In this document: piece after piece, positions 24,890 to 33,219 of the stretch | Numbering within the stretch: position 1 is the first letter of the stretch | Layout of the letters: every line of letters starts with the position of its first letter | Source: Promethearchaeota archaeon | GTDB taxonomy: Archaea; Asgardarchaeota; Lokiarchaeia; Sigynarchaeales; SOKP01 | Length of the DNA stretch: 53,047 nt | Reading direction: 5' to 3' | Assembly: GCA_004524425.1 (NCBI GenBank) | Contig: SDNN01000001.1 | Location: 1 to 53,047, forward strand | Program-made: the position numbers and the translations under genes | The notes under the pieces: generated by a model | The model's database searches: none | The model's input: only the letters and a program-made list of their open reading frames with translations | What the model was told of the DNA's origin: nothing

Positions 24890-25879
24890 TCATATCATGC
24901 CTATTTCAGACTCTATCAAGCGGGTGATGCCAATATCGAAGAAATTTTGAAAACTGTTGAGATAATAACGAATGAGATTTCTGATCTCAAGATCTTCAAA
25001 GGATTCACCTTTCGCAATATCCTCTAAAGTTGTAGTTAAATTAATTAAGTAATCATGAAATTCAGATATTGAATCTAAATTGACCATGTTATAGTTTTGA
25101 ACGATGTCTATGAGTAGAGAAGGAATTTTTTGCAATAAGTTAGCATACTTTTTGATAATTTTTTCGGGAAAATTAACCAAGGTTAAGGATTCGTTGATGA
25201 AGTCTTTTACATATAACAAAACCACACGATCTCCTAGATATTGAATAATAGGCAAGTTTCGATATCCCTTGGATATTGGATACTCTGATAACCCAGTAAT
25301 CAATATTCTCCTACCCAAGGAATATTTCCTGTCTATTTCTGCCAAGAGTAATTCATTATTTTTTTTTGGAGCGCCTTCAATTGCGTTATCTACAATTTTC
25401 TTAAAAGTATTAATTAGCTCCAGAAGCACGTCTTTGAAGGTCTTTTTCGAAGTGTCTAATAAGAAATAGATCAAATATTCATTGGTGTCGATGAGTTCCT
25501 TGAAGTCCATACCAATCATTTCCCCTCTCATTTGTGTTAATAATTCTAATATGGTCTCCTGGTTTTTCTTATCATATTTTATATAAATTTCATTCACGTC
25601 TAATTTGAAAGCAGAAATTAATGCCTGTCTTACTAGATTGATGGGCCATTTATTTGCATCGATTCTGAATATTGTTTTTGGTTTTTCCTTATTAATGGTG
25701 CGTATGACCAGGGATTTATCATCGATGGGATATAAGGTGACTTCTGCTCTCTCCTCTAAATTTGCTTTAATAGCCCAGTCTTGCGGGAATGTTATGGCTT
25801 TGCTATTTCCCAGCTTTATGACGCTTCTGACATATTTTTTCTTCAAATCAGATTCGGGGTCCATGGTTAAATTTGACAT
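24890..25879 (-). CDS. AbrB-domain and PhoU-domain regulator
   Basis: Residues 10-60 form a SpoVT-AbrB-like DNA-binding domain (KYVRSVIKLGNSKAITFPQDWAIKANLEERAEVTLYPI, with the typical SxAITFPxDW turn). The rest contains helical bundles of the PhoU type: paired helices around 125-200, and a second set from 210 to 325, with the RKYSLGRRILI linkage. Proteins of this architecture are found in archaea and are assigned to phosphate-uptake regulation, but no Pst transport gene is nearby. The ATG at 25879 was chosen over a TTG nine bases earlier. A TATA-like TTTTATATATT lies about 30 bases upstream. Monocistronic. Confidence 0.85.
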   Translation of the reverse strand: MSNLTMDPESDLKKKYVRSVIKLGNSKAITFPQDWAIKANLEERAEVTLYPIDDKSLVIRTINKEKPKTIFRIDANKWPINLVRQALISAFKLDVNEIYIKYDKKNQETILELLTQMRGEMIGMDFKELIDTNEYLIYFLLDTSKKTFKDVLLELINTFKKIVDNAIEGAPKKNNELLLAEIDRKYSLGRRILITGLSEYPISKGYRNLPIIQYLGDRVVLLYVKDFINESLTLVNFPEKIIKKYANLLQKIPSLLIDIVQNYNMVNLDSISEFHDYLINLTTTLEDIAKGESFEDLEIRNLIRYYLNSFQNFFDIGITRLIESEIGMI

Positions 25880-26015
25880 GTAGATCAACTTTCTTTTTAG
25901 TTATATTAATATATAAAACCCTCTAGAATATAACTATTTCTATCAACTTATATTTTTTTGTTCTAACTATATTATCTTCTTTATCCAAATTATACCCTGA
26001 AACCAAGCAATTGCA

Positions 26016-28067
26016 TTAGAATACAACTAGTTGGTCTTGAGAACTCATCATTTTACGAAGTGAATTGCTTGAATTCCTAATATTATCTAGAATCGAGAAT
26101 AATTCCTTTTGAGAGTAAACATGTAGTTTGCAATGATCATGCTTGCGGAAAGCATATCCGAATTCAAGATCGAATAAAACTTGATTTAAAAATTTCAATA
26201 ATATATTGAATTGTAGGCTTAAATCCTCTTTTTGATTATGAAAATATAGCAAATAAACAAATTTATTAGAAATTTTCATGAAAAAATTCTTATATCTCTC
26301 AATATCGTCCCAATTTAAATTTAAAGACCCTTTATTACATAAAAGTTGGGATAGAAACTGATTAATTTTTCCCAAATACGAAAGAGTGTCGGGGACATGA
26401 TCTGGCATTGGTAATCTCTTTATAAAACTGCCATTATATCTCAGATAATTGCCTGACATGTGTAAAGTTCCAAACAAAGAGCTAAAAACGTGATTCATTA
26501 ATTCCGAATTTAAAATTGTCAATAGACCAAATAATTGGTCGGTAGTAAAAGAGGGAATGCAGATAAAATAAAGCCCCGTTATATTGGTAAAGTTACCTGG
26601 GTCATAAACCACTGTTAAACTTTTAGCAATCTCACGAAAGATTAATTTCTCACCGTTTAATAGCTCCCATTTCTCCTCAAATTCGGGCATGAATTTAAAA
26701 AAAGAAATTTCGAGGTCATTTTTCGCGATTCTTATTCTCTTCTCAAAATTTACATGGTACTTTCCCACATTTCCCGTGCCAATTAAAAGTAGATCCTTAT
26801 CAGAATGCTTTTTTTTAGTGATATTCTTGAAAAATCTCTTCCAATTGGTAAAGCCATAAGGTCGATAAATGATTCTTAGATCTTCTATAGCTTCTGAAAT
26901 TAAGCGATGATTTGAATATAGAATTTTCATTGCCTCTAGATCTCCAGAAATGGGAAATACCTTCGAAGGCAAATTTTTGAGAAACTCTTGTTCGACTAAT
27001 CTCGTGCTATTTTTTTGATTTGCGAATATTTCGGTCATTGAGGTAAATTTGAAAATCTTAAACTTGGATGCCACTGTAGGCTTCCTATTTATGAAAGTAA
27101 TTATCACAGGATATGAAGAAATTCCAACAAACATGGGTAAAGCAGACACGTCATGAATTTCTTTCAATTCCGTATTGTTCAACAATATCTTCCTTATTTT
27201 TATTCCGTAATCCGCTGCTAAAAATTTATTAGTCATTAAGAACGATATTATTGCTTCATTGCTTTTTGAAATAGCTAAAGATTTCTCAATAAAAAGGATA
27301 GACAGGTCAAATAATCTAAATGCAGATTTAAATTGGTTTTGGAGCGCTCGTTTTAATCTTAAATCAGAAATTTTTTTATTTTCTACATAGGGAGGATTTC
27401 CTATGATAAGATCAAATTTTACTTTTGGATTAAATTTCAATAGAAACTCAACATTAAATATATTCAAATTAAGATTCATTTTGCTTATTGCATGTTCGAT
27501 GTCTTCAATCATTTCTCGACCGAGCTTATTTGAAACTTTCAAAGAAGGAATTTCAGCATCAGGATGAAGCCATGAGATCAATCTAAGTTTAGATATTACG
27601 CACGCAGATTTTTCAATATCTACTCCATATATCACGTTTTCTATAATGAATCTTCTTATTTCCTTATTTGATAAATTAAATTCGAGAATCTTTAGTAATT
27701 TAAATATCATTTTAGCCGTGGTAATTAAAAATCTTCCAGATCCACAGGCGGGATCCAATATTTTTAAGCTTTTTACTTTGAATAGTAGTTTTTTCTTCAA
27801 AGATGGATGCTTTATTATAAACTGCTTGAATTTTAATATATCTAAATGTCTTGAGAAATGGAATTTAAAATTAAAATGATGTTCGTTAAAAATTTCTTCT
27901 AACAAAAGTTTAATTACGTTCGATACTATAAAGTCAGCTACTTTATAAGGAGTATATGCCGTACCCGTATTTTGATTTCTCTTTTTTTGTTGAATTTTTC
28001 GCTTTTCAAAATCATTAATAAAATTTTGAAACGAGATCATCTTTTTTTCCAATTTTGTATCAGGCAT
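26016..28067 (-). CDS. N6-adenine DNA methyltransferase, Eco57I/TaqI-like, solitary
   Basis: A 683-residue gamma-class adenine methyltransferase. SAM motif I is DPACGSG (105-111) and the catalytic motif IV is NPPY (225-228). TAYTPYKVADFIV (36-48) is the usual entry to this family. The C-terminal 300 residues, containing YRPYGFTNWKRFFK, the GTGNVGKYHVNFEKRI strand and GTLHMSGNYLRYNGSFIKRLPMP, resemble the TaqI-like target recognition domain. Only about 35 residues precede the methyltransferase, so no nuclease domain is fused, and no restriction gene is adjacent. It is therefore probably a solitary methylase, or a relic of a restriction-modification or BREX-type system. ATG at 28067. Confidence 0.85.
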   Translation of the reverse strand: MPDTKLEKKMISFQNFINDFEKRKIQQKKRNQNTGTAYTPYKVADFIVSNVIKLLLEEIFNEHHFNFKFHFSRHLDILKFKQFIIKHPSLKKKLLFKVKSLKILDPACGSGRFLITTAKMIFKLLKILEFNLSNKEIRRFIIENVIYGVDIEKSACVISKLRLISWLHPDAEIPSLKVSNKLGREMIEDIEHAISKMNLNLNIFNVEFLLKFNPKVKFDLIIGNPPYVENKKISDLRLKRALQNQFKSAFRLFDLSILFIEKSLAISKSNEAIISFLMTNKFLAADYGIKIRKILLNNTELKEIHDVSALPMFVGISSYPVIITFINRKPTVASKFKIFKFTSMTEIFANQKNSTRLVEQEFLKNLPSKVFPISGDLEAMKILYSNHRLISEAIEDLRIIYRPYGFTNWKRFFKNITKKKHSDKDLLLIGTGNVGKYHVNFEKRIRIAKNDLEISFFKFMPEFEEKWELLNGEKLIFREIAKSLTVVYDPGNFTNITGLYFICIPSFTTDQLFGLLTILNSELMNHVFSSLFGTLHMSGNYLRYNGSFIKRLPMPDHVPDTLSYLGKINQFLSQLLCNKGSLNLNWDDIERYKNFFMKISNKFVYLLYFHNQKEDLSLQFNILLKFLNQVLFDLEFGYAFRKHDHCKLHVYSQKELFSILDNIRNSSNSLRKMMSSQDQLVVF

Positions 28068-28228
28068 GAATGTTTTAGAACCCTGCTAAAGACAAATTTT
28101 AAATTCATATTTTAGTTGTTCCATTATTTTCTATTCAGATCTACTAGAGGAGCTTTTAAAACTATTATATTATATAGAGAATAATAACAAAAAATTCATT
28201 TAATTTAAAGGCATATTTTATATTTATA

Positions 28229-29137
28229 ATGATTGAAAAATCCTTTCTCTCAAAACTGATCAAAAAGCCAAAAAAAATTTCAAATTTGAACTCTGATGAT
28301 GTCTCTAACATTCTCTCTTTATCAAAAGAAATCCTTGAAAATGAAAGCCTTTTATTAGAATTTGATCTTGAAAATGAGGATGAAGCTTACGTTTTAGGTG
28401 ATATCCACGGAAACATGGATTCTCTCTTGGAATTATATGGAATCATAGAAAAAAATAATCCAAAATTGGTAATTTTTCTGGGAGATATAGTAGATAGAGG
28501 TCCAAGCCAGGTAGAATGTCTAATATTCATTTTAGCACTCAAAATTCTTGAGCCTGAGAGATATTTCATTTTAAGAGGAAACCATGAGACAATAGAAATG
28601 AATCAAGCATATGGATTTTTCTATGAATTCATTCAACAATTCGACGATCCTGAATTATTTAAGAAAATCTTAGCTCTCTATAGCGTGATTCCTTTATGTG
28701 CACTCATTAATAATACTATACTTTGTTTACACGGGGGAATCCCTCAGGACTTGCACGTTATAAAAAAAATGAAAGGCTTAAAAATGAAGGAACTAAATAA
28801 TTCGATTCAAACATCTTTAGAAAGCGCGATTTATCAAATCATGTGGAATGATCCTAAAGAAGGTCTTCAGGGATTCATGAGGAGTTATAGGGGACCGGGA
28901 ATATTTTTTTTCGGACAAGAGGTTTTTGAAAAATTCATGCAAGAGAATGATTTAAAATATATCATAAGGGCCCACGAGTGTTTTCCCGAAGGATATGTCT
29001 GGTTTTTTGATTATCGCTTGTTATCTATATTCTCCTCAGCAAATTATAGAGGAGATTATGCTCCAAATCCAGCTAGTTATGCAATAATAAGAAACAATGA
29101 GATTATGCCTAAGAATATGCCTCTGAAATTAGAATAA
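28229..29137 (+). CDS. PPP-family Ser/Thr protein phosphatase, eukaryote-like
   Basis: A metallophosphatase of the PP1/PP2A type. All family motifs are present: GDIHG (57-61), GDIVDRG (85-91), RGNHE (116-120), HGG (168-170), RAHE with H249, and SSANYRG (269-275), the equivalent of the eukaryotic APNYCG. It removes phosphate from serine or threonine in proteins, with two metal ions. Residues 1-50 are a helical extension before the catalytic domain. The spacing is unlike bacterial ApaH or PrpE. Its stop overlaps the tail of the convergent AIG2-like gene by 9 bases. ATG start at 28229, with a TATA-like TTTATATT immediately upstream suggesting a leaderless mRNA. Confidence 0.92.
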   Translation: MIEKSFLSKLIKKPKKISNLNSDDVSNILSLSKEILENESLLLEFDLENEDEAYVLGDIHGNMDSLLELYGIIEKNNPKLVIFLGDIVDRGPSQVECLIFILALKILEPERYFILRGNHETIEMNQAYGFFYEFIQQFDDPELFKKILALYSVIPLCALINNTILCLHGGIPQDLHVIKKMKGLKMKELNNSIQTSLESAIYQIMWNDPKEGLQGFMRSYRGPGIFFFGQEVFEKFMQENDLKYIIRAHECFPEGYVWFFDYRLLSIFSSANYRGDYAPNPASYAIIRNNEIMPKNMPLKLE

Positions 29138-29545
29138 TTCAGGAAATTTATCCCTAATTTCTGCGTATCTATACATCTCTTCCTTCCATCTGTCATTTTT
29201 GTCAAGATCTACGCTTAAATCTTGAGAATTAATTGTCTTTTCTGTTGGAACATAAATATATGCCCTTTTTTTTTCATCGTTTTTCAAAAAAACGTCAGTC
29301 TCAACCCGTTTATATAAACCAGCATGAACCCCTTCATACCTGTCTAAAGCTTCTAACTCTTGCTTGTTTACCTCGAAGATTAAAGCTTTAAAAGAAGCAC
29401 CTTCTGAGGGTAAAACATAGGGAAACCAATTTCCCTTGGGAAAAATTCTAATATAATTCTTAACTGTACACACCCTTACATTAGATTTATTTTTCCAATG
29501 ACCGTGGGTTATAAATGTTCCATAACCAATTACAGAAACGCTCAT
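29129..29545 (-). CDS. Gamma-glutamylcyclotransferase / AIG2-like protein
   Basis: A 138-residue protein of the GGCT-like (AIG2, BtrG) fold. The first strand and loop are VIGYGTFITHG and the catalytic-glutamate region is LEALDRYEGVHAGLYKRVE. The length is normal. Members release 5-oxoproline from gamma-glutamyl amines, or act as glutamyl cyclotransferases on other substrates; the substrate is unknown. The ATG at 29545 is favoured over the TTG six codons upstream. The gene is convergent with the PPP phosphatase, with a 9-base overlap of their ends. Confidence 0.85.
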   Translation of the reverse strand: MSVSVIGYGTFITHGHWKNKSNVRVCTVKNYIRIFPKGNWFPYVLPSEGASFKALIFEVNKQELEALDRYEGVHAGLYKRVETDVFLKNDEKKRAYIYVPTEKTINSQDLSVDLDKNDRWKEEMYRYAEIRDKFPELF

Positions 29546-29699
29546 GAGCTTATTTATTTTCAATTTTAAACAAAAGATAAATTTTTCTCATTTTTATTGC
29601 TAATTATTAGAAATAGTACTTTTGATATTCATTATGAAATTGATGTTTCTCGACATTATGATTAAATAAATTTTAAATAATCATTTTTGAATAATTAAT

Positions 29700-29729
29700 T
29701 TGTCAAAATGACAAGAATTTTTATTGTCA
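29700..29729. promoter_or_regulatory. Operator-like TTGTCA repeats upstream of the small acidic protein gene
   Basis: TTGTCA (29700-29705), AAA, TGACAA (29709-29714) form a perfect 6-base inverted repeat. A third TTGTCA copy lies at 29724-29729. The third copy ends 5 bases before a TATA-like TTTATATT at 29735-29742, which is the position where archaeal regulators act. The target would be the gene starting at 29806. Confidence 0.5.
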
Positions 29730-29734
29730 AACCG

Positions 29735-29742
29735 TTTATATT
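29735..29742 (+). promoter_or_regulatory. TATA box before the small acidic protein gene
   Basis: TTTATATT lies 64 bases upstream of the ATG at 29806, giving a leader of about 40 bases that includes the AAGGTG site. It directly follows the TTGTCA repeats. Confidence 0.5.
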
Positions 29743-29805
29743 AGGTTCTTTTAATTATTCAATTAGAATTATAATAAAAATTATAAATAAAAGGTGTATC
29801 ATAAA

Positions 29806-30051
29806 ATGGAAATAACAGAACTGATGGTTAATATTGTTGATGATTCAGATCGATCTCCTGATGATGATTTCGTTTCTGAATTTGCCAAAGGATATCTCTC
29901 TCATGAAGTTGCGAAAAAAGAGCAACGAAGAAATGAATTTTTCGCAGCATATCAAAACATGGAAGAAAAGGAATCTTTCAATGCTCAATATGTTAAATCA
30001 CTAATTGACGTTTTAGACATGGAGATCGCCGAGGATAAAAGTAATTTTTAA
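29806..30051 (+). CDS. Small acidic protein, unknown function
   Basis: The start is the ATG at 29806, 9 bases after the Shine-Dalgarno-like AAGGTG (29791-29796), which also contains a possible GTG start at 29794. The product is 81 residues, acidic at both ends (DDSDRSPDDD near 12-21, DMEIAEDKSNF at the end), with a predicted helical middle. No family recognised. Unusual for its size is the elaborate upstream region: an inverted TTGTCA repeat, a third copy, and a TATA box, which suggest regulated expression. T-rich sequence after the stop could end the transcript. Convergent with the LSm gene. Confidence 0.65.
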   Translation: MEITELMVNIVDDSDRSPDDDFVSEFAKGYLSHEVAKKEQRRNEFFAAYQNMEEKESFNAQYVKSLIDVLDMEIAEDKSNF

Positions 30052-30158
30052 CCCTTTTTTCTTACTCTTCTCTTTTTTATCCCTTCAAAATTCTAAAATA
30101 TGAAATCATTCAACTGAATTTTGAAAAATTATCTCAGAAAAAAAGTCTAAAAAATCAC

Positions 30159-30175
30159 GATATTATCACAATATC
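30159..30175 (-). terminator. Candidate terminator hairpin of the LSm gene
   Basis: On the minus strand GATATT pairs with AATATC across a 5-base loop, about 20 bases after the LSm stop, followed by two T-rich runs (six and seven T). The stem is short and AT-rich, so the T runs alone may be what matters. Confidence 0.4.
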
Positions 30176-30195
30176 ACAAAATCCATGATATTTCC

Positions 30196-30456
30196 TTACA
30201 AAATCTCTGAAGCATCAGGTTTTACGAACAATAAATTGTTTCCTCTTATGAATATCTCATTATACTTAGCTACGGGTGAGCCGTCCATGATTTCGGTTGC
30301 ATCCTCCAAGATCATGTTCATGTAAGCATCAATTTCTTTTAACATTCCTCTATATTCCGTACCATCCTTTAATCTCAGCAATATGTTTGACTTCTGAGCA
30401 TTCTGAAGAATATGCAACGGATTCTTAGATTTTGGTTGTGAATTATTTTTTGACAT
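30196..30456 (-). CDS. LSm/Sm-like archaeal protein
   Basis: An 86-residue RNA-binding ring protein. Sm1 is LRLKDGTEYRGMLKEIDAYMNMILEDA (about 27-53), and Sm2 is NEIFIRGNNLLFV (about 66-78). The N-terminal 17 residues are a flexible Ser/Lys/Asn extension. Archaeal Sm proteins form hexamers or heptamers that bind U-rich RNA and interact with RNase P and small RNAs. ATG at 30456. A possible terminator hairpin follows. It is divergent from the methyltransferase at 30597. Confidence 0.94.
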   Translation of the reverse strand: MSKNNSQPKSKNPLHILQNAQKSNILLRLKDGTEYRGMLKEIDAYMNMILEDATEIMDGSPVAKYNEIFIRGNNLLFVKPDASEIL

Positions 30457-30596
30457 GTTAAATTTTACCTTTAAAAAACAAATTTAATATATTTACTAAT
30501 AAATTATTTTAAAGAAATATATTTTAAAATTAAAACCTTATTGATGGGTTTCTATTTTTTTCAAAACTTAAAAATTTCAGGTATTCTAACAAGGAA

Positions 30597-31214
30597 ATGA
30601 CCAAGAAATCTGATTGGAAAAAAAAGAAAAAACAAATCATGCTTGATTACAATTTATCCTCAGAGTTCTATGACCAGAGATATATGGAAATACAAAAAGA
30701 AAAATATGAACTTATTCTAGAAAACTTGATATCAAATCCTAAATTAAATTTAAAAGCAGGAATCTTGTTAGATGCTGGTTGTGGTACAGGACTACTACAT
30801 CAATATCTCATGAAATCGATGAAGCAAAAGGATTTTAAGAATTTTCATTACATTGGCATGGATATTTCAATTAACATGTTAACTCAATTCCGTTTGAAAC
30901 TATCAAAACAAAATCTGGATAAGAAAGCAGATTTGCTTCTATCTGATATAGAACATCTGCCAATTAGGAACAGTGTTATTGATATCTTATTTTGCATTAC
31001 TTCTTTACAGAATTTGCCTGGCATTGATAAGGGCATCAGCGAGTCTTTCAGGACTATTAAAAATGGAGCAATAGTAAATTTTTCGGTGTTGAAGAAAAAA
31101 TTCAAAATTTCAACATTCAAGGAAAAAATCGAAAAAATGATGACTGATAAGATTTTCTTAAATATTGATGGGGTTGAGGATATTATATATATGGGGAGAG
31201 CTTCAAAAGAGTAA
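30597..31214 (+). CDS. Class I SAM-dependent methyltransferase
   Basis: A 205-residue Rossmann methyltransferase. Motif I is LLDAGCGTGLLHQYL (about 57-71), the adenosine-binding acid is in IGMDISINML (about 86-95), and LLSDIEHLPIRNSVIDILFCITSLQNLPG (about 113-141) contains motifs IV and V. The early YNLSSEFYDQRY helix (about 18-29) is common to methyltransferases acting on small molecules or lipids. An AAGGA site lies just before the ATG at 30597. The 3' end overlaps the convergent Rio2 gene by 12 bases, an arrangement that could affect expression of both. Substrate unknown. Confidence 0.85.
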   Translation: MTKKSDWKKKKKQIMLDYNLSSEFYDQRYMEIQKEKYELILENLISNPKLNLKAGILLDAGCGTGLLHQYLMKSMKQKDFKNFHYIGMDISINMLTQFRLKLSKQNLDKKADLLLSDIEHLPIRNSVIDILFCITSLQNLPGIDKGISESFRTIKNGAIVNFSVLKKKFKISTFKEKIEKMMTDKIFLNIDGVEDIIYMGRASKE

Positions 31215-32123
31215 AAATCTCTTTTTTTTAGCTTTTTCATGAAATTCTGAAAGGATCTCCTCAATATCACTTTCCACGTGAAATTTTTTTTCGAAATAAT
31301 TACAAACGTTCTCAATATCTCTCCTTAACATCTTCTTTGCGTTTGGATGATTTCGCGAAATCCACTGAACCCAATCAATGATTAATATATTTCCTTCTCC
31401 ATCTATGATGATGTTGAACTCGCCGAGATCACCGTGAATCATGTTTGCCTCTTGGTAAATTATTTTCATTTGATTAATTATCTTATTAAATATATATGCT
31501 GGTTTATCAATTTCCTTATAGTAGGCAAGTTCTTTTCCTCTTAAATATTCCATTACAACCATGTGTCTATTATAACCTATTGGTCTCGGGGTATTCAAGC
31601 CAAGGGCGTAAATCTTCTTCAGTGCCTGATGCTCTTTTTTAGCAGCTAATCTGTTTACATATAACCAAGATAGATGACCTCGTTTTCCTATGATATTTCT
31701 ATATTTTTTAATATTTTTGAAACTTCTTCTGCCCATTCGATAGATTTTGACGGCATAAATATTTTCGTTATCATCCATGCAACTATAAACATCAGATTCT
31801 TTTCCCTTTCCTAGTAATGGTCCCAACTGACTAATCATATTTTTTTCCACTAAAGCATGTAATGCTAATAAATCATATCCTATAGAATTTAGAGTATATG
31901 CTATTTCACCTTGAGAAGAGTTTCTAATAATTAAATCTAATTTATGGACTTTCTTTAATCGAAAAAGAGTCTCTTCTATCTTATATCGCGAATAGAATTT
32001 GATGTTCTTAACAGTCACATATTCGGATCTCTTCATGCCAATTTCTATTGCCATCAATATTCTTAGATCTTCTTTTTCAAGGCTTTTCAATAATTTCGCT
32101 GCTTCCACATTAAAAATATCCAT
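31203..32123 (-). CDS. rio2: Atypical protein kinase/ATPase Rio2
   Basis: An archaeal and eukaryotic factor that acts in maturation of the small ribosomal subunit. The N-terminal 90 residues form the Rio2-specific winged helix. The kinase domain has the glycine-rich loop GKGKESDVY (105-113), the ATP-lysine K126 (YAVKIYR), the catalytic HGDLGEFN (230-237) and the metal-binding aspartate D250 in IDWVQW. The inter-lobe segment RNIIGKRGHLSWLYVNRLAAKKE is characteristic of Rio2. Length of 306 residues is typical of archaeal members. ATG at 32123. Confidence 0.94.
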   Translation of the reverse strand: MDIFNVEAAKLLKSLEKEDLRILMAIEIGMKRSEYVTVKNIKFYSRYKIEETLFRLKKVHKLDLIIRNSSQGEIAYTLNSIGYDLLALHALVEKNMISQLGPLLGKGKESDVYSCMDDNENIYAVKIYRMGRRSFKNIKKYRNIIGKRGHLSWLYVNRLAAKKEHQALKKIYALGLNTPRPIGYNRHMVVMEYLRGKELAYYKEIDKPAYIFNKIINQMKIIYQEANMIHGDLGEFNIIIDGEGNILIIDWVQWISRNHPNAKKMLRRDIENVCNYFEKKFHVESDIEEILSEFHEKAKKKRFLLF

Positions 32124-32306
32124 TCCGTAATTATTTAATTTAACGATTTTTTTATGAAAAATTGATTAAAGATGATGTTGAATGCATTGTTGACGCAAAT
32201 ATCATCCATATTCATGAAAGGAGAATAAGATAAGATCTAATATGATTTTAAAAATAAATTTATAAAAAACAGTTGATTAATAAAAAAGATATCTTGTTTA
32301 ATGGGG

Positions 32307-33206
32307 TTATTGGGAATCCAAACGACTCTTTAGGTCTTTCCAAACTCCATTTACATATTCAGTATATTCTTCAATGTCTTCAGGACTTAAGTGTTTAAAC
32401 CTCTTTTGGGCCATTAAATATTCTTCAATTGGTTTTCTTTTCGAAGTATCCAAGTACTTTTTGCTCGGTTTGGATATAATGAGTTTTCCGTTGATTATTT
32501 CATAAAGTGGCCAAAACCCGGTTTCATTAGCTAACTTGCCAAGTTTAATTGTGTCTTTCGGATCATAGCCCCATCCTGGAGGACATGGTGATAAGATATG
32601 TATGTATCTCGTTCCCTTAATTTCTCGAGCTTTTTGGAACTTTTCATATAAATCCAGTGGATAAGAGCCATTTGCAGTTGCCACATACGATATCCCATGA
32701 GCTTCTAATATTTTGGGCATGTTTTTCTTGGGTCTTATTTTCCCACCCGGAGTTGTCGCTGTGGAAGCTCCATATGGAGTTGCTCCACTTCTCTGTACTC
32801 CTGTATTCATGTAAGCTTCATTATCATAACAAGCATAAATGAAGTTAGTTCCTCTTTCAGCGGCTCCACTAAGCGCTTGAAGCCCGATATCTGCAGTTCC
32901 GCCATCTCCTGCAAAAGCTACCACGCAAATCTCATCCGCTAATCCTTTCTCTTCCAATGAAGCCACTATGCCTGAGGCTGATGCTCCAGTGGTTGCGAAT
33001 GGCGTGTGAAGTACGGATACTTTAGTGGTGCAGAAGCCCTGCATTCCATGAAGCACAGTTAGACAAGACGCAGGTACGGTTAATAGGGTTTTTGGACCAA
33101 GTGCTTTAAGAGCAAACCGATATATTAGTGCCATAGCACATCCAGAACACATCCTCGTTCCTGGATATATGTATTCCTCCTCTCGAACGTCCATGATGTT
33201 TACCAT
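32307..33206 (-). CDS. porB: Pyruvate (2-oxoacid):ferredoxin oxidoreductase, beta subunit
   Basis: Carries thiamine diphosphate and a [4Fe-4S] cluster. MCSGCAMALIYRF is the first cluster motif near the N-terminus, and AGDGGTADIGLQALSGAAERG is the TPP-binding GDG...N-type region. YACYDNEAYMNTGVQRS follows, and is highly conserved in PorB. Together with PorA, PorG and PorD it converts pyruvate and CoA to acetyl-CoA and CO2 and reduces ferredoxin. Start: ATG at 33206 with AGGTG 9 bases upstream; a GTG at 33218 is also possible. Ends the four-gene cluster; a T6 run lies downstream. Isovalerate or 2-ketoglutarate specificity cannot be excluded, though PorB is the best match. Confidence 0.92.
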   Translation of the reverse strand: MVNIMDVREEEYIYPGTRMCSGCAMALIYRFALKALGPKTLLTVPASCLTVLHGMQGFCTTKVSVLHTPFATTGASASGIVASLEEKGLADEICVVAFAGDGGTADIGLQALSGAAERGTNFIYACYDNEAYMNTGVQRSGATPYGASTATTPGGKIRPKKNMPKILEAHGISYVATANGSYPLDLYEKFQKAREIKGTRYIHILSPCPPGWGYDPKDTIKLGKLANETGFWPLYEIINGKLIISKPSKKYLDTSKRKPIEEYLMAQKRFKHLSPEDIEEYTEYVNGVWKDLKSRLDSQ

Positions 33207-33219
33207 TTTGATATACACC

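Noticed and set aside
26016..28067. Complete restriction-modification or BREX system
   Set aside because: Only the methyltransferase is present; flanking genes are a regulator and a phosphatase.
30884..31315. Minus-strand ORF of 143 residues
   Set aside because: Shadow of the methyltransferase and Rio2 ends; no conserved motif.
32280..32306. AAGATATCTT palindrome followed by T6 after porB as a terminator hairpin
   Set aside because: The palindrome has no loop, so it cannot fold as a normal hairpin; only the T run may matter.
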